A stretch of DNA of 64,000 bases, taken from Archilochus colubris. Its lineage: Eukaryota; Chordata; Aves; Apodiformes; Trochilidae. The stretch lies in NCBI GenBank assembly GCA_023079485.1, contig CM041083.1, positions 105,787,054 to 105,851,053 of the forward strand. The letters run 5' to 3'. Shown in pieces: positions 1 to 13,022 of this stretch (position 1 is the stretch's first letter; each line of letters starts with the position of its first letter). The notes under the pieces were generated by a model. It worked only from the letters and a program-made list of their open reading frames with translations. It ran no database searches and was not told the origin of the DNA. A program made the translations under genes and the position numbers.

Positions 1-3000
1 TCTCACTCATCTCAACACACCCAACTTACAGGTACAAGTAATGACATGGGCAACAGCAGCAGTAAAGCCATGGGGGTAAGGGGTTTACAGCAGGGGTTTT
101 GGAGTGGGGTGCAGCCTCTCCACAGCCCCTCTGTATTTCTCCATTGTGGGGCTGCATGTTGTGTCCTCTTTGCTGCCCCCCAGTTTCCACACCACTGTGC
201 AGACCTAACCCGAAAACTTGATGGCACATTTAAATGAATGCTGCTAGCAAGACGCTTAGCTGTTGAACTTGTTTTCAATATTTCTGTGGGCAAAACTGAA
301 TTATTTTGTCATGCTCAATTATATTTTTAAGGTCAAGTCTTCATTCAGACCCTAACTACACGCTGAGTAATTTTCTTTCTGAATTACATAGAGACTAACA
401 AATCATACATAAAGGAAACCATAAAAAAAAAAAATATCTTCTGTGATTGCATCTCCTCTAATAAATAGAGACTATGAAAAGGTATTATATTCAGTATCAA
501 TTACTCATATTTTCAATAAGTAACTGGCACATCCTCAAGTTACAACTTCAATCAACACTGACTATAAAATACCACTTTCGTCATGATTGGAAGGGCTGTT
601 ACTGACTGTCAATTAAGATATATATCATGTACCAGGCAGCAGAAGCTGGTAACACCAGGAATAACACCTGTCAGCCACTTGGGAAATATAGAGGCAAGAG
701 AAGACTTAAAGATGCTGAAGATCTTAATCTACAGCTTCTTACTTTTAAACACTGACCTCCAAGATATGAAGAACAGGAAGATTTATCTGCATTTGAAAAT
801 TTCCCTTGCTTCCTGTTGTTGTGTTTCTTTTTCAGAACCAGGAGAAATGAAATATTTCTAATTTACAGATTGCACTGCACATATTTTGAAGAAGTAGCAC
901 TACAGTTGCTACCACCTCCCAGCACAAGAAATTTCTCTTTGCAGAAATCCTTGGCTGTCATTTTCCAGCCCTTGTACCCAGGGTGAATTGGAGCTAATTT
1001 CCTCAAGTGAGGAAGTCTTCAGGTGAAGCCCAGAAAAGATTTACCACTTTGATTAGCCCTTAGATCCACTGGAATTTGCCTTTCATTGCAATATATCATT
1101 TGTAGGGGAAAGAGGTTTTTCTCTTTTTAATGAAGCTAGAAATCCCAACAAAATATTCTCAACTCTTTGGTATGCATCCAGATATGAAAACAATTTACAC
1201 AAAAACCTCCTACAGTGCCTCAAAACTTAACAGGCTGGAGATTGCAGAGTTGGCCATACAATTGCCCAACAGTTCCCAAGGCTGGATGCAGATGCTTGGA
1301 GCTGTGACCATTCCCTTCATCAGTGCTGCCGCAGCACTCTGCAGGAGGGCAAGGACAGGCAGAGAGAGGGACTGCTTGTACTCTAATTCCTTACTTCTGG
1401 GGCATGGAAGAAGGAAATGGCAGCCATTTAATTGCCCTTTTCAACTGCAGGGGTGGAAAATAGCAGCTCATCAAATAGATATAAAATGAATAAGTGTATT
1501 TCAGGATGTAGATCCCACTTTGCTTAATCCAGCTTCATCATGCAAGTCTTATGTGATGGTCATGCTAATCAGGCACCAGGTGAACCAAGCACTTTGCTTT
1601 GTCTAGACCAAAATTATTCTTCCATCATGGACAGAACCAATCACTGTTGTCTTATTTGATTTATGAAAATTCTCATCAAATACCTTGACTGCTATGATCA
1701 AAATAAATCCACCCATGGATGGAGAAATGGTTTAAAACTCCAGTGAATTTTGAGCTTCTGCTAGTGGGATGCTTTCTTTTCCCGCACTTTCCACAACCCA
1801 AGACCTAGAGATAGGAATCAATCCCTTTTATTGTCTTTACTGGTGTCAGAAAGATCATTGATGAAGCTTACCAGCAAGAAGATCAGGCTTAAAACAGGTA
1901 ATCCTCTGAACTCATCAGCTAGAGAAAGAACATATTTTGGTCTCCTGATCCTTTTTAAAAATAACTTTGACAGGTGTGGAAGGGATAGGAACATCAGGAT
2001 GCTACTCTTCTGACTTTAAAGTCAAGCATCAATAAACCTACATGTCTACATTGTGACTTTCCCCAGGCTCCTTGATTACCAGGTCAATTTTACCTTTCTA
2101 CAGGACTTTGATCCTTGTGACACACAGCATCCCCTCTCTCCAAAACATCACTAATCACAGCTTGTCTTCACTGAGGCTGACCAGAAATCATAATTAGTAA
2201 TAAACACCAGCAACCAGAAGGGATTTAATGATAGATTTTTCAATGAAAGTAAGCCTTGACCCTTGCCAAATTGATTGCCATGTCCCCCAATCTTTTTTCC
2301 ACCCTTGGGTGCTGCACCCTAACCCCTACAGAAACAGGGAGCAGCCACTTGTACAGTGGGGCGTGAGCACCCATGGCTGGGGAGAGGAGCCCTCCCCAGT
2401 ACAGAGGGATTACTGAACTGACCTGCTGTGATTGTAATCTTGAGAGCTCAGTCTCTCAGATGGGACAAGGACCATTACACATTGCTACAGTCTCCTGTAG
2501 ATTAGGAAGACAGATATACTGTGATAGCACAGCAAGGGCTTCACAGCTTGTCAGTAAGGAGCCCAAATCTATCACCCAGCTGGGATAGTTCATCTCCAGG
2601 TTTATCCCTATGGACACAACCACGTATCAGCTGATTTCCCAGTGTTGAATTAGATGGCTGATCCCCCACCCTCCACCTCAGAGGAAGAGCACCACCACAT
2701 GAGGAACAGTAATGTAGAAAATACATATTTAACTTTGTTTCTCAGTCTCAAGAATTTTCCTGATGAGGTCTCAGATGAGGCACAGTAGTGGAGACTGCAC
2801 CACCACAGCACTTCTTTGGTAAATGCCCACAAGAGCTCTGCCTTGTTTTTTTAACACAGAAATAATGATGACTGATGATAAACAAGGGAAGTTTAAGATT
2901 TTGTAAATTATTTTTTTATGAGATAGAAGATACAGAAGAAACCTTGTCTCTTAGCTGTCAATAAAAGGTGGGTATCCTGATATCCCTTTATGCCTTGGAG

Positions 3001-6000
3001 AGTGGTAAACCACCACTAAGCCCATTACCACCCCGATACCACAGGGGCTCACTGCCTGATAATGAGCCTCAAGCAAGGGACAGTCACCAGTACATGGATT
3101 TATTCCATGTGCATGTTCTGCATATCCTGCTGTACAATCTACATTATCTGTAGTTGTTGAGTTATTGTTCAAGTTTCATGGTATAACTAAATATACGACT
3201 CCAAGTTTGAGTCTCACTGTGTGGAATCACAAGATTCCCAGGAATAGATTAACAGTTTGTTTAATTAAACATAGCCCAGTCATCAACAAGTTACTGCCTG
3301 TGTAAGGCCAAGGGACACCAGATATCTGAAAAAAATTAAGCCAGAAAGCATATTAAATTAAAACCACCACCAACAACAATACAAATAAACAAACAAAAAA
3401 ACCCAAAACAAACCCACAAAACCCAAGAAAAAACAACACCAAAAAAAGGTAAAAACCAACTTTCTTGTTGAGCACTTCTTCATGAAGATCCATACAAAAC
3501 AGGGAGCTATAGGTACTGAAATCACCAGGCATTCCCAGGGAACGTTTGGGCTTTGCACCTGCACACAGCACACCCTCCCCTCCTGTTAAAAGATTTGAAG
3601 ATGCTCTACAGTGAAGGAAAACAGAAACATTGAGAAAATAGGAAACGTGCTATCAACTTGATAGCTGTCAGCTGTGGGCATGACTTCCTTTTTCCATTTT
3701 CCTTGCCTCAACACACGGTCCACCATTTGGATTTTTGGAAAGCAGGGAGAGGAGCGGAGCTATACCATAAGCAAGGCTTGGGACGAGGGTGATCTCAGGA
3801 TAGGTGCTAAACAGCTGCCCTTCCATCCCTGCAGAAGAGGGGATGGTTAAAACCAGAATATGTGTGACTCTGGTAGAGCCCAGCCTCCCCCAGCAGCTCC
3901 TCATGGTGGTGATGCAGGGGTGCAAGGGAAGGGGTCTGCTCAGAAAATGTTTTCCCATGGTCAGAACTCTATGGAAAAGCTCTTTGGTAAGCAGCAGTAA
4001 AAGAAGAATGCAGCCCTGAGGGATCTTGAGGAAGCATGTAAAATAAGGGCAATGAGATGAGTCACTGGTAAATATGCTATCATGTAAAAAACAACCAGGC
4101 AATCTGAATAAACCGGTGAAATCAATCTCCAGATGAGTTCCTATAATGGAGGACACCCCATCAATACCACATAGGAGCTACTGAAAGTCACAGATCGCTT
4201 TCTGGCCATAAAAAATGGTTTTGTTGGTGTTCCAGAAAACCACAATATCATAGATGTGTTGCAAAGGGTTAAGATGCATTCTATTACGGATGGAGAGAGC
4301 CATCTTGGCATTTATGCAAGAAAGGAGCACTGTGGGGTTCCTGTGAGTGAGCAGAGGGCTCAGGTGAGGACTGAGGCCTGGGAAAAGCCAGCATCACACA
4401 GCTCCCATTTTGGTCTCCCTCCTGCAGGCTTCAGCTGTTAAAAATCATCTGCCTTTGCTGGCTGCAGGCCAGCTTAGCTCTGGGAGGGAACAAGCTTCAT
4501 ATACTAGGCTAACAAAAAAGCTCTACTTTCTTCAGAAACACCTAAGTCCTTGGGTTTCCTCTTGTTACTGTTGGCTTTAGTCCACTCTTAGTCATCACTG
4601 TGATAGCAGTGGCATCCAAAGGCTGCCTTTCCCTACTGTTCACTAGAGGTACAAAATACTAATGGTGCATAACATAAAGAAATTATTAATGTTTTCCATT
4701 TCCAGTGCTGTGTAAATACTGACCATCTAATCTTTACAGCAAACTGGACAAACATTACTGCTCTGGTTATTGCCCAGTAACATAACCAGAGCCAGAGCTC
4801 CCTGGATTCTTCTCTGGGCTGCTCTCCTGATTGCATGGGGCCTCTCCTGCACACTCCATGCTCATTGCTTTTGCTGTTTCTACAGTGACAGTCACTAGCC
4901 ACAGCACGAGCAAACCAGTCCCTATAGGTCACAGAAGACCAAAAGTCTTGACCATTTTGCTTTTCCCCATCTGTCCTTCCCTTCTGTAAATTGAGGGACC
5001 ACCACTCCTCCTTTTCTCAATCCTTTGTTCATCTCTTTCATCTGCACACCAGAACCGTAACAGAGTGGGAGGGGTGTTTTTATAAAGGGTGTGCTGCAAT
5101 TCAGGCTTGGACAGGGGCTCTGCTTTTCAGATGTCACACACATTGCTGCAATATAAAAAAACACCACCATACTGTGTACCCACTGGAAAGCAGTAACAGG
5201 GACCACTTGATAAAAGTTCCTGGTTGTTATTTCCTCAAGGTTTTTTTTCCAAGCACTGATGTTTTAGTGAAACTGAAGAAATATATTCTGTTTACCTTAA
5301 TTCTTTTAAGCTATTTCTTCCTCAGGGCATTATATACTATAAGTGTGTGCTGTTGAAAATACCTGTTGTGTTTTATACCAAGGTAGCTAAAATAATTATT
5401 TTTCCAGTTACTATAGCATCTGGAGAACTTCCAGGATGAAAGCGCATACAGAAATGCCAAACATTTACTTTTATAACAGATAGCCATCAGTACTTTATGA
5501 ACTATCCCATCACATCCCAAAAATATCACAGTGGTTTCACAATGGGTTTTGAGAACATTTGCTTTAAATTGAAAGACACTATTACTGCTATACCATAAAC
5601 ATTTCAGTCCAGGTGCTCTACGAAGTAATCTAATTTTTTCATTGTGGCACTATTGAAAATCTGGTCTACTACACTTGTAAAACTAAAACTTTTAAAGTTA
5701 TTGGCATTAAAAAAGCAAACAGTTACATTTTTCATTAATTAAAAAAGGCTTATAATAGCATTAATGATCCTTTCATCAGAGTGTATCACTTAGGCAACAA
5801 CAGCAGCCTAGCACATTAACTTCCCTTGGCTTTGCCTTGGCCTTTTAACGCCTCCAACTGATTATTAGCTAATTTGTAAAGTCTCCCAAATGGGTCATTA
5901 GCTCTTAAATACATTTCTCCTGCTGTTTGGTATATACTCTAGAAACAGTAGGCTGATAGAGACAACTGGTTTAGAAGTAGCTCTTTCTGGGGGGAAAAAA

Positions 6001-6514
6001 AAAGGTAGAGAAATGCCAGATTAAATTAAGTTTGCAAAATGAATCATGGTTTGAAATATCCCCAATACCTGATTAACTAAGACATCATACAGAATTCATT
6101 TTTTTTCTACAAAAGAGGACTGGCACCAGAGTGTATGCAAGCATATGTGCCCTTGTAAGCACCTGCAGCTCCTGCTGCTTCCACTCCTTAACAGCAATCG
6201 TGCAACCAGGCAGTCATCTAATGTGCTAAACAAGGAAACCAAGGAGAAAGGAAGGCTCATGGGATCAGGTCCTGTATTCCTGACACAGCGACCTTCCCAC
6301 TCTGCCTCCCCAGCTCAGCCTAGAAATCATGAGCCAAAGGCAGAGCAACCTGAGGCCACAAGAAAATCAGCAGCATCTGGTCCAGGAACTGCCCAGGGCA
6401 ATGCTGCATTCACTGACCAAATCAGTGATACTGCCCATGGCCAGGTGAGAAAAGCAAAAATGGTTTGGCCTTTCCCAGCCAGAGATCACATTTATCTATT
6501 TTTTTTCTTCCTTT
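1..6514. other. 3' flank of CYYR1, no gene seen
   Basis: No coding exon, RNA gene or recognisable full repeat was seen. Open frames here are short, lack splice context and have no family resemblance. The stretch holds an A13 run at 423-434, an A/C-rich low-complexity tract at 3357-3457 and a homeodomain-site-rich patch near 5732-5902. In human the gene beyond the 3' end of CYYR1 is ADAMTS1; no ADAMTS1 sequence was recognised here. Confidence 0.6.
3357..3457. repeat. A/C-rich low-complexity tract
   Basis: About 100 bases are almost wholly A and C on the plus strand (runs such as ccaccaccaacaacaata and aaacaaacaaaaaaaccc). This is a degenerate CAA/CAAA simple repeat. The opposite strand is G/T-rich and produces artificial hydrophobic Val/Phe/Leu frames that are not genes. 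Confidence 0.7.
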
Positions 6515-6553
6515 ACAGAATCACAGAATGATCAGTTTGAAGGGACAATATGA
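6515..6553 (-). mobile_element. Tiny CR1 LINE 3' tail remnant
   Basis: The plus strand reads tacagaatcacagaatgatc followed by agtttgaagggaca. That is the reverse complement of a CR1 end (...cccttc-aaact...gattctgtgattctg). Only about 40 bp remain, consistent with a severely 5'-truncated insertion. It is the one CR1 fragment in the window with minus orientation. Confidence 0.55.
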
Positions 6554-7047
6554 TGCAGTGCATGAGACTGAAATAAATCAGTATGACTAAGCAAAAACTC
6601 TTGATACTAACCCACTCATCTGCAAGCTATTCAGAATAAATGACTACTTGCCAGCAATTATCTGCACTGCAGGAACTTTGAATATGGAGGTGTTGAATAA
6701 AGTATATGTTTCCACACAAATGTAATAACACTTAAGGTATAACAACACTTCAACTTTTTTGAGTTAAATTCAACTAATAAAAATTTAGTATTAGCAATTG
6801 CTCCCATTTGTTTATGCATCAATTTCTTTGCATTATTCCTCTACTTCCAAAAATGTTTCTGGCTCCCTCCTCCTCTTTGGCTATCTCAGCTTGCTTGCTT
6901 ATTTTCAGTGCAATCATCACCTCTTTCTGAAAAGAGGTTACTCTGTGCCATTTTTACCTGGTTTTGTGGAAGAGGAATGCCTTTATGTTTTATACCCTTA
7001 GCAAGGATAAGAGATGTGGCATCCTTTGAGATAAAAATTACTGTACC

Positions 7048-7369
7048 TGAAGAGGGCCAAGAGGAAAGCTGAGGGGGGATTTTTTACAAGGGCATAATAG
7101 GATAATGGGGGGCAGTTTTAAAACTTGAGGAAGGGAGATTTAGGTTAGACATTAGGAAGAAATTCTTTAGTGTGAGTGTGGTGAGACACTTGGCACAGAT
7201 TGCCTAGAGAACCTGTAGCTTCCTTGTCCCTGGAAGTGTTCAGGGCCAGGTTGGATGGGGCTGTGATCAACCTGATGGAAATGGGAGGTGTCCCTGCCCA
7301 TGCAGGGGGTTGGAGCTGGGTGATACATAAGGCTCCTCCCAACCCAAACCATTCTATGATTCTGTGATT
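7048..7369 (+). mobile_element. CR1 LINE, 3' end (subfamily with 'ggtgtccctgcccatg')
   Basis: A 5'-truncated chicken-repeat-1 copy about 320 bp long. Landmarks in order are tttttacaagggcataat, tttaggttagacattagg, ccctggaagtgttcaggg, gggaggtgtccctgccca, gctcctcccaacccaaac and the terminal attctatgattctgtgat. These are the standard avian CR1 3' blocks. Non-LTR elements of this kind end in a short octamer repeat instead of poly-A. The copy is diverged and carries no reverse-transcriptase frame. It lies downstream of CYYR1. Confidence 0.9.
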
Positions 7370-9178
7370 GTCTGGTATGTTCCAGCATATGTGCATCTGC
7401 AGAATATCAGCATCCTCACTAGTGTTTTCATAGCAAACAAACAGTTCTCTATGATTACTAAATATTTGGTATCCTATTTCCATAATTTTCTCCTGAAATA
7501 AGCCATGTATACATTGTAGGTATGTTTGTCACTATGACCTTTATGCAATATTATCAGAAGCAACATGCAAACAAAACCCTGAAAAACAGAGGGCTCTATG
7601 ATTAAAGACTTTTCAGTTGTTTTCTAGAAATGCCTTTTTATTTAAGAAATCTGCTTTATAACTTGTTCTGACAAATGTCACAGCCGGGGAAATTTTTCCT
7701 CTAATGAAAGATTTACGATCTATTGAATAGTTTTCTTTCTTTGTATTTTTCAAGAGACTGGATTCATCAAATACGAACTGCCTTTTGATTTGTGTGTCTG
7801 CATGTACAGCACAAAGAAATAAAATACAAGAATGGGAAAAATGACAACACTTTTTATCTATAGGTAACTTTTTGGCACAGAAATATCATCCAGTGTAATC
7901 AACTGGAAAGTACTGAGATACTATCACAGAATGATGTGGCAGGAACAGAATTTCCTGCAGAGGAAACTATGTTTATTCTGTTCTTCATGCTGGCCACCAC
8001 GCTGGCAGGCACATCAATACCACAGTACAGGGTTTTCAGCAGGGACTGACAAAACACCCCACAGAGAAGGTTGCCCTTCAAGGGGGGTTATCAGATCTGG
8101 CTCTTGAGAGGTCATGGTACTGGCTGAAATGTCGCAGGACATAGCCCAGAGCAGAAGTAACCGTAAGGATAACCTAGTTGAGGACAGAAATGAGTATAGA
8201 ACTTTCCTTCCTTAGAGAAGATTCCAAGGAACCAGCAGCATTCAAAACCTGTGACACAGCTCGGTTATCCTGACTGGATTACAGATTCCTAGGTAGCTCA
8301 TGGGCCTGTGACTCAAAGCTCAGTTTGGCCAAGGGCCATAACACAGACCTTCTGAACTTACAGTGGTGAGGACTGAGGCCATTTGAGCTCTTAAGTGGGG
8401 TTTCAAGAAGACAAGCAGCCTGGAAAGAACAAATACAGTTAAAAAATCTAAGCAAGAAAAGTCAATAAGGTCTTGTTTACAAGAAGGTCTCTGAATATCT
8501 TTTGTGCTCCAAGTTATAAGGTTGCTTGAGTTCCTCTCTGGATCAGGTCTGAATGCCAAAAATATCAGACTTAGATGGTAATGAAATGTTGTCATCTGTT
8601 GTCACCTGAAAGGAAGATGAGGGTTACACTGGAAAACATATCAATGTATCCTGATCTCGCGGAATCAGTGGTAACCTGTAGTCTTTACCCTGAAATGGAC
8701 CTGATGCCACATCCTGAGCTCTAGGTGCTGTATTTTAGTAACCTGCTATTTTGGCTGTAGCATCTCCACCTGCCCAGTCACCCAACTCAAACTATGTTCA
8801 GCACTTCTACACCTCTGAAGAGAATCACTGTTGTTATGCTTTGCATATAAAACTGAGCAAAATAGTAGTCTTATGACTGAAGTATGATGCTTTAGGTAAC
8901 AGGATACTCCATCCCAAAGTCAAACAGCTGCTGCTGAATTATGGTTATTCCCCAAAGTACATGAAATGTTTTAAATCACAAAGGCTGGTACTTTACACAG
9001 TGGAGATTAAGTAATTTTGAACAGTGTGTGACAAAGGCAAAAGACATTATTCGGTGACTTACAGCTTAAAAATGCTCAAGACAATGTTCAAAAGTAATTT
9101 GATGTTCACAGCCTCTCTGCTAATCTCTTTGGTTAGAGATTACCTTGGTTATCATTATTACTGGTAAACAACATGATT
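7370..9178. other. Intergenic stretch beyond the candidate poly-A site
   Basis: No gene, RNA gene or repeat was recognised. Two more minus-strand AATAAA hexamers (about 7970 and 7638) could serve a longer CYYR1 3' UTR. An 8-bp inverted repeat (taatctct, loop ttggtt, agagatta) sits at 9121-9142. Confidence 0.5.
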
Positions 9179-9184
9179 TTTATT
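9179..9184 (-). terminator. Candidate polyadenylation signal AATAAA
   Basis: The plus strand TTTATT reads AATAAA on the minus strand, about 910 nt after the CYYR1 stop. Downstream on the minus strand is a modest GU-containing stretch (atgttgttta). Further AATAAA hexamers lie at about 7970 and 7638 on the same strand, so a longer UTR cannot be excluded. Confidence 0.4.
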
Positions 9185-9276
9185 TTTAAAATAGTCTTTA
9201 TGCAATCTAATTGAAGACAAATCTATGATATTTTTATACTTAGTTTATATTTCTTCTCTCACTTGTGAGTTTTCTT

Positions 9277-9304
9277 GCTTCATTATTTTTTTAAAAAATG
9301 AAGC
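9277..9304 (-). repeat. Near-perfect 28-nt hairpin in the probable 3' UTR
   Basis: The sequence begins gcttcat and ends atgaagc, with a T-rich then A-rich interior. By eye 8 outer base pairs form, then one A/A mismatch and three more pairs around a tiny loop. In RNA it would be an AU-rich stem. No function can be assigned. Confidence 0.55.
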
Positions 9305-10091
9305 ATCACTTGCTGATAAAAAAAGCATTATACATATGTCCAATGTATACAGTATCTAAGACCATGTAAAAGTAAATCAGCTATAAATTAGTGTATTTTA
9401 CATATAAAAATGCTCTTTATGTTTACATTACAGGTCACAAAGTAGTCTCAAACTGTTTAAAATCAGGCACTTAAAACAACTTATGCTTGGTAACAAATAA
9501 TATCCATTATTTGTTGGTTACTGAGTAGTTCCAACAGCACTTCTCTTCATAATCTGCTTATCAGACCACAACTCACAGCTGATCATCAGGTACCATCAGC
9601 CTGCAGCAGAAGCTGAAAATAGCTTCAGTCTTCCTTGGTTTTCCTCATTCCTCTCATTTCAAGAGAAGGCATTAACACACGCCTGAAGAGAACAGCTGGA
9701 GTCTTCCCCCCAAAGTATGCCTCAGCAGCTGCCTCTTGTGCCTTCGACACAGCTTGCTGAACCATTTGTGCCACTTGCATGTTCTTACATGGAAAGCCCC
9801 CCACTCCCACATGCTGTAACAGGATGCAGCTGAAGCAAAGCACTGATGCTAAGAGCTGCTCATCAGGCACTGACTTACAGGAACTGTTTCTTTGGTCACA
9901 CGTTGTTTAACCAGGAAACGTGACAGTCCAGAGTGGACAGTGTTTTTCTTCAACCTGAGCCATGGCAGCCATCCCAGATTATTTCAACACCTGGCCATAT
10001 GTGTTGATGCAGACCCCATCCTATTGGTCCCTGAGCTGGTAATAATTGTCCCAGTGGTGCAGGCAGTTAATATCTGTGTGAAGCCACGTAA

Positions 10092-10283
<192 letters not shown>

Positions 10284-12451
10284 CTATGTATGTCCTAGCT
10301 GACTAGCTAACGTTGAGACTTCTATACAACAGGTATAAAGTCTCCTGACAATGTGCTCACTTTTTTTTCAGACCGTGATTATACAGTCACTTTGTCAATG
10401 CACGTCCTTGCTTATTGCCCTTTCCTTCTGTGCTTAGTCACATGCCCACTGCCTTGTTGTGCTGGTAACAGAGCTTGAATAGCTGAATGGTAGACATACC
10501 AGGGTAATGTGGCAGAGCTCAACATTTTTAAGGGAGGAAGGCTGAGATTTATCAGATCCATTCCCTTCCACTCCCTTCAGCAGCAACATAGATTTATGTC
10601 ATCTTAAAATGATAAACTATCCAGCGCTTTCGCTGATCTCCAAAGACCTCTCACATACCCTCTGCATCCCCAGGAGATGTGTGACATGATATGTCATGTC
10701 AAACACAGCAGTATCACACCTCCCAGGGCAAACGCTGGCCATCTTCCCAGGATATTCCCAGGGCTTGGGCTGAGGAAGAACAGAGCTTTCACCTTGTTCA
10801 CCCCAACAGAGAAATCTTAGATCCCAGTTTATGTAAACTGGGTCAGGCATTTAGAAACAACAAAAATATTCACAAGCAGCTGAAAACATTTTCTCAGCTA
10901 CTTCTAATAACCTTAGAGAACAAGACCCCACTAGAGCAGACTCTGAAAATGTTAAGGTCCAGGGTCTGCTCATGTCTGTGTTCATGTCACCAAGGGTGCC
11001 TTCCTAATCCTTCCCTAGATGTTTCAAGCAGACTGGCAGTGAAATGGCACTTGAACACAAAGGAAACAGAAACCTAGGATGTTTTTAATGGGGGGAAGAG
11101 ATTAAAATCCCAGAAAAAACACACCCTGCTCTCTGAAAGCCCAGATACCACTGTGGGTGAGGCCAAAGGAAGGGCAGCCGTTCCTGTCCAAAACAGGTAG
11201 TGGCAGGAGGAAGAGTTGATCACAAACCACACAGCAAAAAGCCAGGTCAGTCATTACTCCAGAAGCCTTCATGACAATGGGGATCACAGAAATAATTTCT
11301 GAGCTTTCTCGTCCTCCAAAAACTGCTGCTGCTGGGAGGAAGAAGCACTCAAACTGTTTGCACCAGGAACAGGGAGAGTGCAGTTAAATGCCTGGAGGTG
11401 GAGAGAGAGTGGGGTGAGACGTTGCAGGAGCAGAGCTGGGGAGAAAATGGCTACAGCCCTGAATCTTTTATTTTGCTTGTTTTTACAGCTTGCTGTGACT
11501 ATTAAATTCTGAACTAGCTCTTCAGCAACTCATGGTTGAGAATATTGCAGTTTTCTTTCATTACTCATCACTCTATGCAAAACCGTGCTGCAATGATAAG
11601 GGTGATTATAGATTATTTAGTTTAACTGGAAAGTAAGAGCATGGGGGAGAAAACAGACATTCAGAGCAGTGAATGCAATAAAGCAACACATAATAAATAT
11701 TGCATAGGTTGCCTGTAAGTATACCTAAAGCATGTGGGATTTGCTACAACCTTTGCAACAGGAGGGAATATAAAGGCAGGGAATCTCTTAAGAGTGGGAT
11801 GAGGGGACTTCATCCATGAAACAACATTGCCTTTTATTACAGTGAACTCTCAAGTTATCCCAAGGCAATCTCGCCTAGATTAGTTATTAGCAGTGTCACT
11901 GAAGCAGAGACACATCTGTACTGCATAAACACCATTATGCTGCTTGGAGAGTCAGCTTTGCTCTTTAACAATGTGGCCACTCTCACGTGGTGAGAATCCC
12001 AGACAAATGAACCTTGCAGAGCTCAGCTGGCTTGATTCAGATCCCCCTTTGGTAGCCCTAAACCCCAATCCTAGACAGGTATGACTTGACAAGTGCAGTA
12101 CCAAGACTGGGTCTGCATGGAGTTAGCTCAGGTATAGTCTGATGTACCAGTTCCCACTCACTATGGACACAACCACACTGGAGCAGACTTATGAGGGGTC
12201 CTTGCTGGGGACCCTGGGGTGACCAAGAGCCTGTGACAGCTTGCCAGCTCTGTGCCAGATCTGACTTAGTCTCTGGGCCTTGCTTGGTGCTGCCCTACAC
12301 CTAGGAAACTATTAAACCCAAATCATATAAACCCACAGTCAAACCTGCACTAAGCACGTCCAACAATAAGAGCTAACAAGCACTGCCAGATCTCAGCTAA
12401 CTTTGACCAAGGCACAACAGGCACCTCTGCACCATGCTCACCATGCTCATC

Positions 12452-12800
12452 CCTCATCACTCTCTACAGCTCCCTGAAAGGAGGGTGTAGCCATGGGGGG
12501 GTTGGTCTCTTTTCCCAGGAAACTCTCAGCAAGACAAGAGGGCATGGTCTTATATTGTGCCAGGGGAGGTTTAGGTTGGATATTAGAAAGAATTTCTTTA
12601 CCAAGAGGGTGATCAAGCATTGGAATGGGCTGCCCAGGGAGGTGGTGGATTCTCCATCCCTGGAGATATTTAAAAAGAGACTGGATGTGGTACTCAGTGC
12701 CATGGTCTGGTAACTGCAGCGGTAGTGGATCAAGGGTTGGACTTGATGATCTCTGAGGTCCCTTCCAACCCATCCAATTCTATGATTCTCTGATTCTATG
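12452..12800 (+). mobile_element. CR1 LINE 3' end in intron 3, antisense to CYYR1
   Basis: A roughly 350-bp 5'-truncated CR1 copy. Landmarks are tctctacagctccctgaaag, gacaagagggcatggtct, gttggatattagaaagaa, gggctgcccagggaggtg, ggacttgatgatctctga and the tail attctatgattctctgat. It belongs to the same subfamily as the copies at 38.8 and 52.4 kb, judged by the shared block ctcagtgccatggtctgg. Long open frames on the opposite strand are by-products of this repeat. Confidence 0.92.
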
Positions 12801-13022
12801 CTCCAAATTCCCATCAGTTCAGGCATTGTGCCAGGCAGATGCAGAATGCTAGCCTGGATCCAGCACATAAAGCAGACAGCAGTCCTTCCTGGGACACACA
12901 GTAGAGAATACACAGCAGAGGTGCCCCTGTGCCTTAGTAGAAGCCACCTGCGATCCCACAGCACCCAGCAGGGCTTGTGAGCCCTGCCCATGGACCAGCC
13001 AGCTTGGGCAGCATTAGGCTCC

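Larger units (their letters stand above)
9179..10091 (-). other. CYYR1: Probable CYYR1 3' untranslated region
   Basis: This stretch runs from the base after the CYYR1 stop codon to the first AATAAA met on the minus strand. No AATAAA occurs closer to the stop. It contains an 81-codon open frame at 9870-9625, out of frame with exon 4, and an almost perfect 28-nt hairpin at 9277-9304. The right boundary is certain because it is the stop codon. The left boundary is only a prediction, and the real transcript may end elsewhere or use several sites. Confidence 0.5.

Noticed and set aside
3353..3573. Hydrophobic minus-strand frames that look like membrane segments
   Set aside because: They are translations of the G/T complement of an A/C-rich low-complexity tract.
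3668..4156. 162-codon minus-strand open frame
   Set aside because: No recognisable domain, Leu/Ser-rich chance composition and no splice context.
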